Shown one piece after another: positions 60,754-64,000 of a stretch of 64,000 nt of DNA. Below the pieces are notes generated by a model that did not search any database, had not been told where the DNA came from, and was given only the letters and a program-made list of their open reading frames with translations. This stretch comes from Circinella minor (lineage: Eukaryota; Mucoromycota; Mucoromycetes; Mucorales; Lichtheimiaceae). The DNA lies in NCBI GenBank assembly GCA_016758965.1, contig JAEPRB010000136.1, positions 1-64,000 of the forward strand, in the 5' to 3' direction. The position numbers and the translations under genes are program-made. Each line of letters opens with the position of its first letter. Position 1 is the stretch's first letter.

Positions 60754-63700
60754 TTTTTTTTTTTTAACTTTGTAAATACTATTTCTCCTCCCACCCCCCC
60801 TTATAAATTATTATTATAATAATAACAACTCTATCATAAATCCTCACCCCCTACCTTATTCTATGATTCCCATTTCTCTTCTTTTCGCGCGAACCAATTC
60901 AAGTTGTTAAGATTTTTCGTTTTTTTAGTATTTTATATATTCTTATTGTTTATAATGTTTCGTGTAGCATAGTAAATACTTTTGGGGGGGATGGGGAAAA
61001 TCTATTAGGATGATCCTTTTCAATTCATTTAGTAAAGAGGAGTTTATATTTATATGTTGTGTCTATATATATATTATAATGTATAGAGTTTATTCACTCA
61101 ATTTAAAATGTGAATCATTACCTTATTTCCCTTATGTTTCTGTTTTTTTTTTAATCACACCACCTCACATCGAAAACAAAAAAAATCAACAGCGATCTTT
61201 TTTACAACCATTTCATTATCTGTTCCGCATTGATTTTAAAAAAACGATCATCCATTGTAACCTTGTATATAACGCCCATGTTATATATCGAGAACATGAA
61301 ATAAAAATTATTATTAGAATCTTTTTACTTTTTTTTTTACATGTTTCATTATTTATCGATTTTAAAGATTAAATCTGGGTATATACATACTAATAAAATT
61401 AATGCAATGCATCCGTCAATTAAAAAAAGTAAAAAGGTCTTTGTATCACATTGGGGGGTTGAAGAAACAGAGAAAAATTGGGGGGGGGTGATTACGACTT
61501 TTATGCAACATATTGGAAGAAAGAAGTGGATGTGTATATTTCTACAATTGGACATTGAACACAAAAAAAAAAACGAGTATAACAATGAATTTATTTTGAT
61601 TCATTCACATTTAATAATATTTTTTTTTTTTTTGCTTTTTTGATCGTCTAAATCATTATTATTTCATTGTTTTATTATTAAATGATGATAACAGATATAC
61701 GTTAACATACATGTATCAATAAGTCATTTTTTATTAAAGAAACGTAGTAAGTATTTGATTTACTATTTGTTTCTATGATATCGTTTTTTTTATGAGTCTA
61801 GACTTTTTTTAATCTTTTTTTTTTTTTTTTTGCTGAGCAAGTTCTTTTATCGCATAAATAATAAACCAATTTTCTCGTGAAATAGTTATATACATTTAGA
61901 CAATATATATTATTTATGCATATTGATTAAAAAATAATACGTACCATTTACTTATAGAATCTAAATATATATATATCATCCTACTTTACTATAATTGAAT
62001 ATTCATTCGTCCATTTTTTTTGTATTACTTGAATTTTAATTCTATAGATGATATCAGTTAAGATTTAACTTGACTGTCAAGATAATAAAAGATGGGGAAT
62101 ACGTAGTTATTTTTTTTTTAGTCTAGAAATAATAAAAATGGAGAGGTTACATTGTAAATGTACCAATAATAAATAGATCCGAGTATTGGTTTTGGTTATA
62201 CAATACGTACCATGGATAATTAAAAATATAGGTTACATCATTTATATATATATAGTAAAACAAAATATTCATCCAATCAATAACAATCATGGAATTACTT
62301 ATAACATATTATTGGTTAAATATCTTATTCTATATACATTGTGTGTTTCCTTCCCCCAAACCGCCAAACGCACGTTTTTTTTAAAGATATATACTGACAG
62401 GGTCCGCAGAACTTATTAAGTTACACACACACACACACACATCATTTTTGAATGGTTTTTCTTTTAACTTATTAAATTTTTATGCAACTGTAAAAAGGAA
62501 GGGGGGGAGGAAGTGATAGAAAAACTGAGTACGAATAATAAAAAGAGAGAGGGAATCCCAAAAAATAATAATAGGATTATGGATTATTTCCAATCCTAGT
62601 AATTTTTTTCTTTTTCAACGTGTTTGATAAGAGGAGAAGCGGGTTATTAAAATTTGACGGAATTAAAAAAGGTTAAAAAACCATGTTGGTTGCATTGCAT
62701 ATATTAATTAAAAAAAAATCTGGGGTAAAAAAAAAAAAAATGTCTGTGTGTGTGTGTGTATATATTGCATTATAAACAATGCTTATTTGTTCATTTTTAT
62801 TATAAGTACCCTTTTTTTTTCCCCCATTTTGTATAAGGGTTCTTTTTTTTTATTATTCCGCTTAAATGATTTGGAAGTGAAATCAATCTTCATTTCCTAA
62901 ATAAGGTATATGTATTTCATTACCCACTTAATTATTAACTGATACGTATTAGATGAACTAAAACAACAACCTTTCTTTTTTCAGATATAATTATACATAA
63001 TACGTACACGCAATTTTATTTGATAATGACTCATAAAAAGAAATGAATAGTACATGATAGAGAGAGAGAGAGAGAGAAAATGAATTATTATTATTTTTTT
63101 GAGATAATAATAGATGATCCAATCGTTTGTTCTTTTCTATCTTTACAATAATGATAAATAAACAGTTGTATTGTAGGACAAGAGCTTCTTTTATTTTTTT
63201 CGATAATAATGATAAAAATTGATAATTAATTCAAGAGATTATCTAGTGAATTTAGCTCTCTACGTACTACAAAAATTATTTGAATTTAACCAAAGTGATT
63301 AGAACATCGCTTTTACTACATGCATACAAATAAGTAATTTCTCCTTAGATGGGTACAGTAGCATCTCTTAATTATATCTTTATAGTAAAGCTATCAGACT
63401 CTCAGTATCTGTGAGTAATCGTGCCCTAAAGTTATAATAATCTTTTTATATAAAATTATTACTCTTTTAATTGGTAAAAAATCAATTTACTCGGGCTTTG
63501 CTTATTAAATGTTTATATCAACTTTTTCCTTTTGACTTTTAATACATCTATAATTTAAATAGCTACTCACTAATTTATGATATATAAAATATTGTTTTGT
63601 TGCTGTTGATTAATTAACTAATTAGATTACTGGTTCCTTCTTATTTATCAATGCATTATGAATGCTATTATTCATTTTTATCACAACCAGCTTATAACCT

Positions 63701-63888
63701 CAAAAGTTAAGTCTAGTATTATACGCTAAAGCAGTAATGATTTTTCACATACCTATGGAGAGTACTGGGTTTAAAAAAATAAAATAAAGAGACTAAGATG
63801 CAAAAAGATTTACTAATTAGTTAGTTCATTAAAGTACAGTTTTTTTTTTCTTTATTAATAAGGTTATGCTTGAGAAAAAGATACAATT
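60754..63888. other. Long AT-rich spacer, nothing recognised
   Basis: About 3.1 kb of AT-rich sequence with GT, CA (about 62425-62441) and GA (about 63059-63077) repeats. Open frames at 61010-61643 and 62186-62419 are compositional, without domains or splice context. Confidence 0.6.
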
Positions 63889-63948
63889 CTAGACATCTCC
63901 TTCATCATGATCATAATCAAAATCGCTATCACAACACAGACAATATAA
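63889..63948 (-). CDS. Last exon of a gene continuing past the right edge
   Basis: On the minus strand a polypyrimidine acceptor, CTTTGCTTTCCAG, ends at 63949. The following 60 bases encode LYCLCCDSDFDYDHDEGDV and a TAG at 63889. The Cys-rich, acidic end reads as a genuine C-terminus. The rest of the gene would lie to the right of 64000; product unknown. Confidence 0.4.
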   Translation of the reverse strand, partial: LYCLCCDSDFDYDHDEGDV

Positions 63949-64000
63949 CTGGAAAGCAAAGGCATTTAATGAGTATAACGGTTTATGAACTTATGGAAAT

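Noticed and set aside
61010..61643. Overlapping plus-strand frames
   Set aside because: Low-complexity, AT-driven, no domain and no splice context.

Overview
The window is AT-rich nuclear DNA of a filamentous fungus. Genes are split by many short GT..AG introns (about 50-180 bp, T-rich, often with a CTAAC/CTGAC-like branch site), and several products (Msn2/4-type zinc-finger regulator, F-box/LRR proteins, DENN Rab-GEF, protein phosphatase inhibitor 2, sigma-type GSTs) fit a fungus. Degenerate members of protein families that I associate with Mucorales genomes suggest Mucoromycota; that placement is inference, not a database result. I rebuilt multi-exon genes by hand and checked that every junction keeps frame.

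Layout. 1-3.2 kb: right part of a Tnp2/CACTA (Plavaka-like) DNA transposon with an undamaged seven-exon transposase and a dense subterminal repeat array. 3.2-11.4 kb: gene graveyard with two decayed copies of one repeated family, other coding fragments, and one single-pass membrane protein gene with a frameshift in its tail. 12.2-18.2 kb: two sigma-type glutathione transferase paralogues in tandem. 18.7-20.6 kb: a perfect 31-bp inverted repeat and a dead LINE 3' end. 22.8-39.8 kb: minus-strand block with an intact F-box/LRR gene, a 14-exon DENN-domain Rab-GEF with a C1-like zinc module, an allantoicase gene with one intron lacking an AG acceptor, and an F-box/TPR/LRR pseudogene. Two non-autonomous elements with matching terminal inverted repeats and TA target sites (mariner-like) sit at 25.5-26.3 and 36.3-37.3 kb. 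41.6-44.2 kb: an unknown eight-exon gene, an acidic reading frame and a PB1 domain split by a 155-bp MITE. 48.4-50.2 kb: a secreted pepsin-fold protein whose second catalytic Asp appears to be Ser. 54.0-60.8 kb: compact housekeeping stretch with RlmN-type radical-SAM methyltransferase, C2H2 regulator, phosphatase inhibitor 2 and an orphan intronless gene. The last exon of another gene appears at the right edge.

The genes do not form one operon-like pathway. The coherent themes are transposon activity (at least four element types, two leaving clear target duplications) and gene decay in the transposon-rich left half and around 38-44 kb, against intact conserved genes at 22.8-31.7 and 54-61 kb. 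I see no rRNA, tRNA or CRISPR array.
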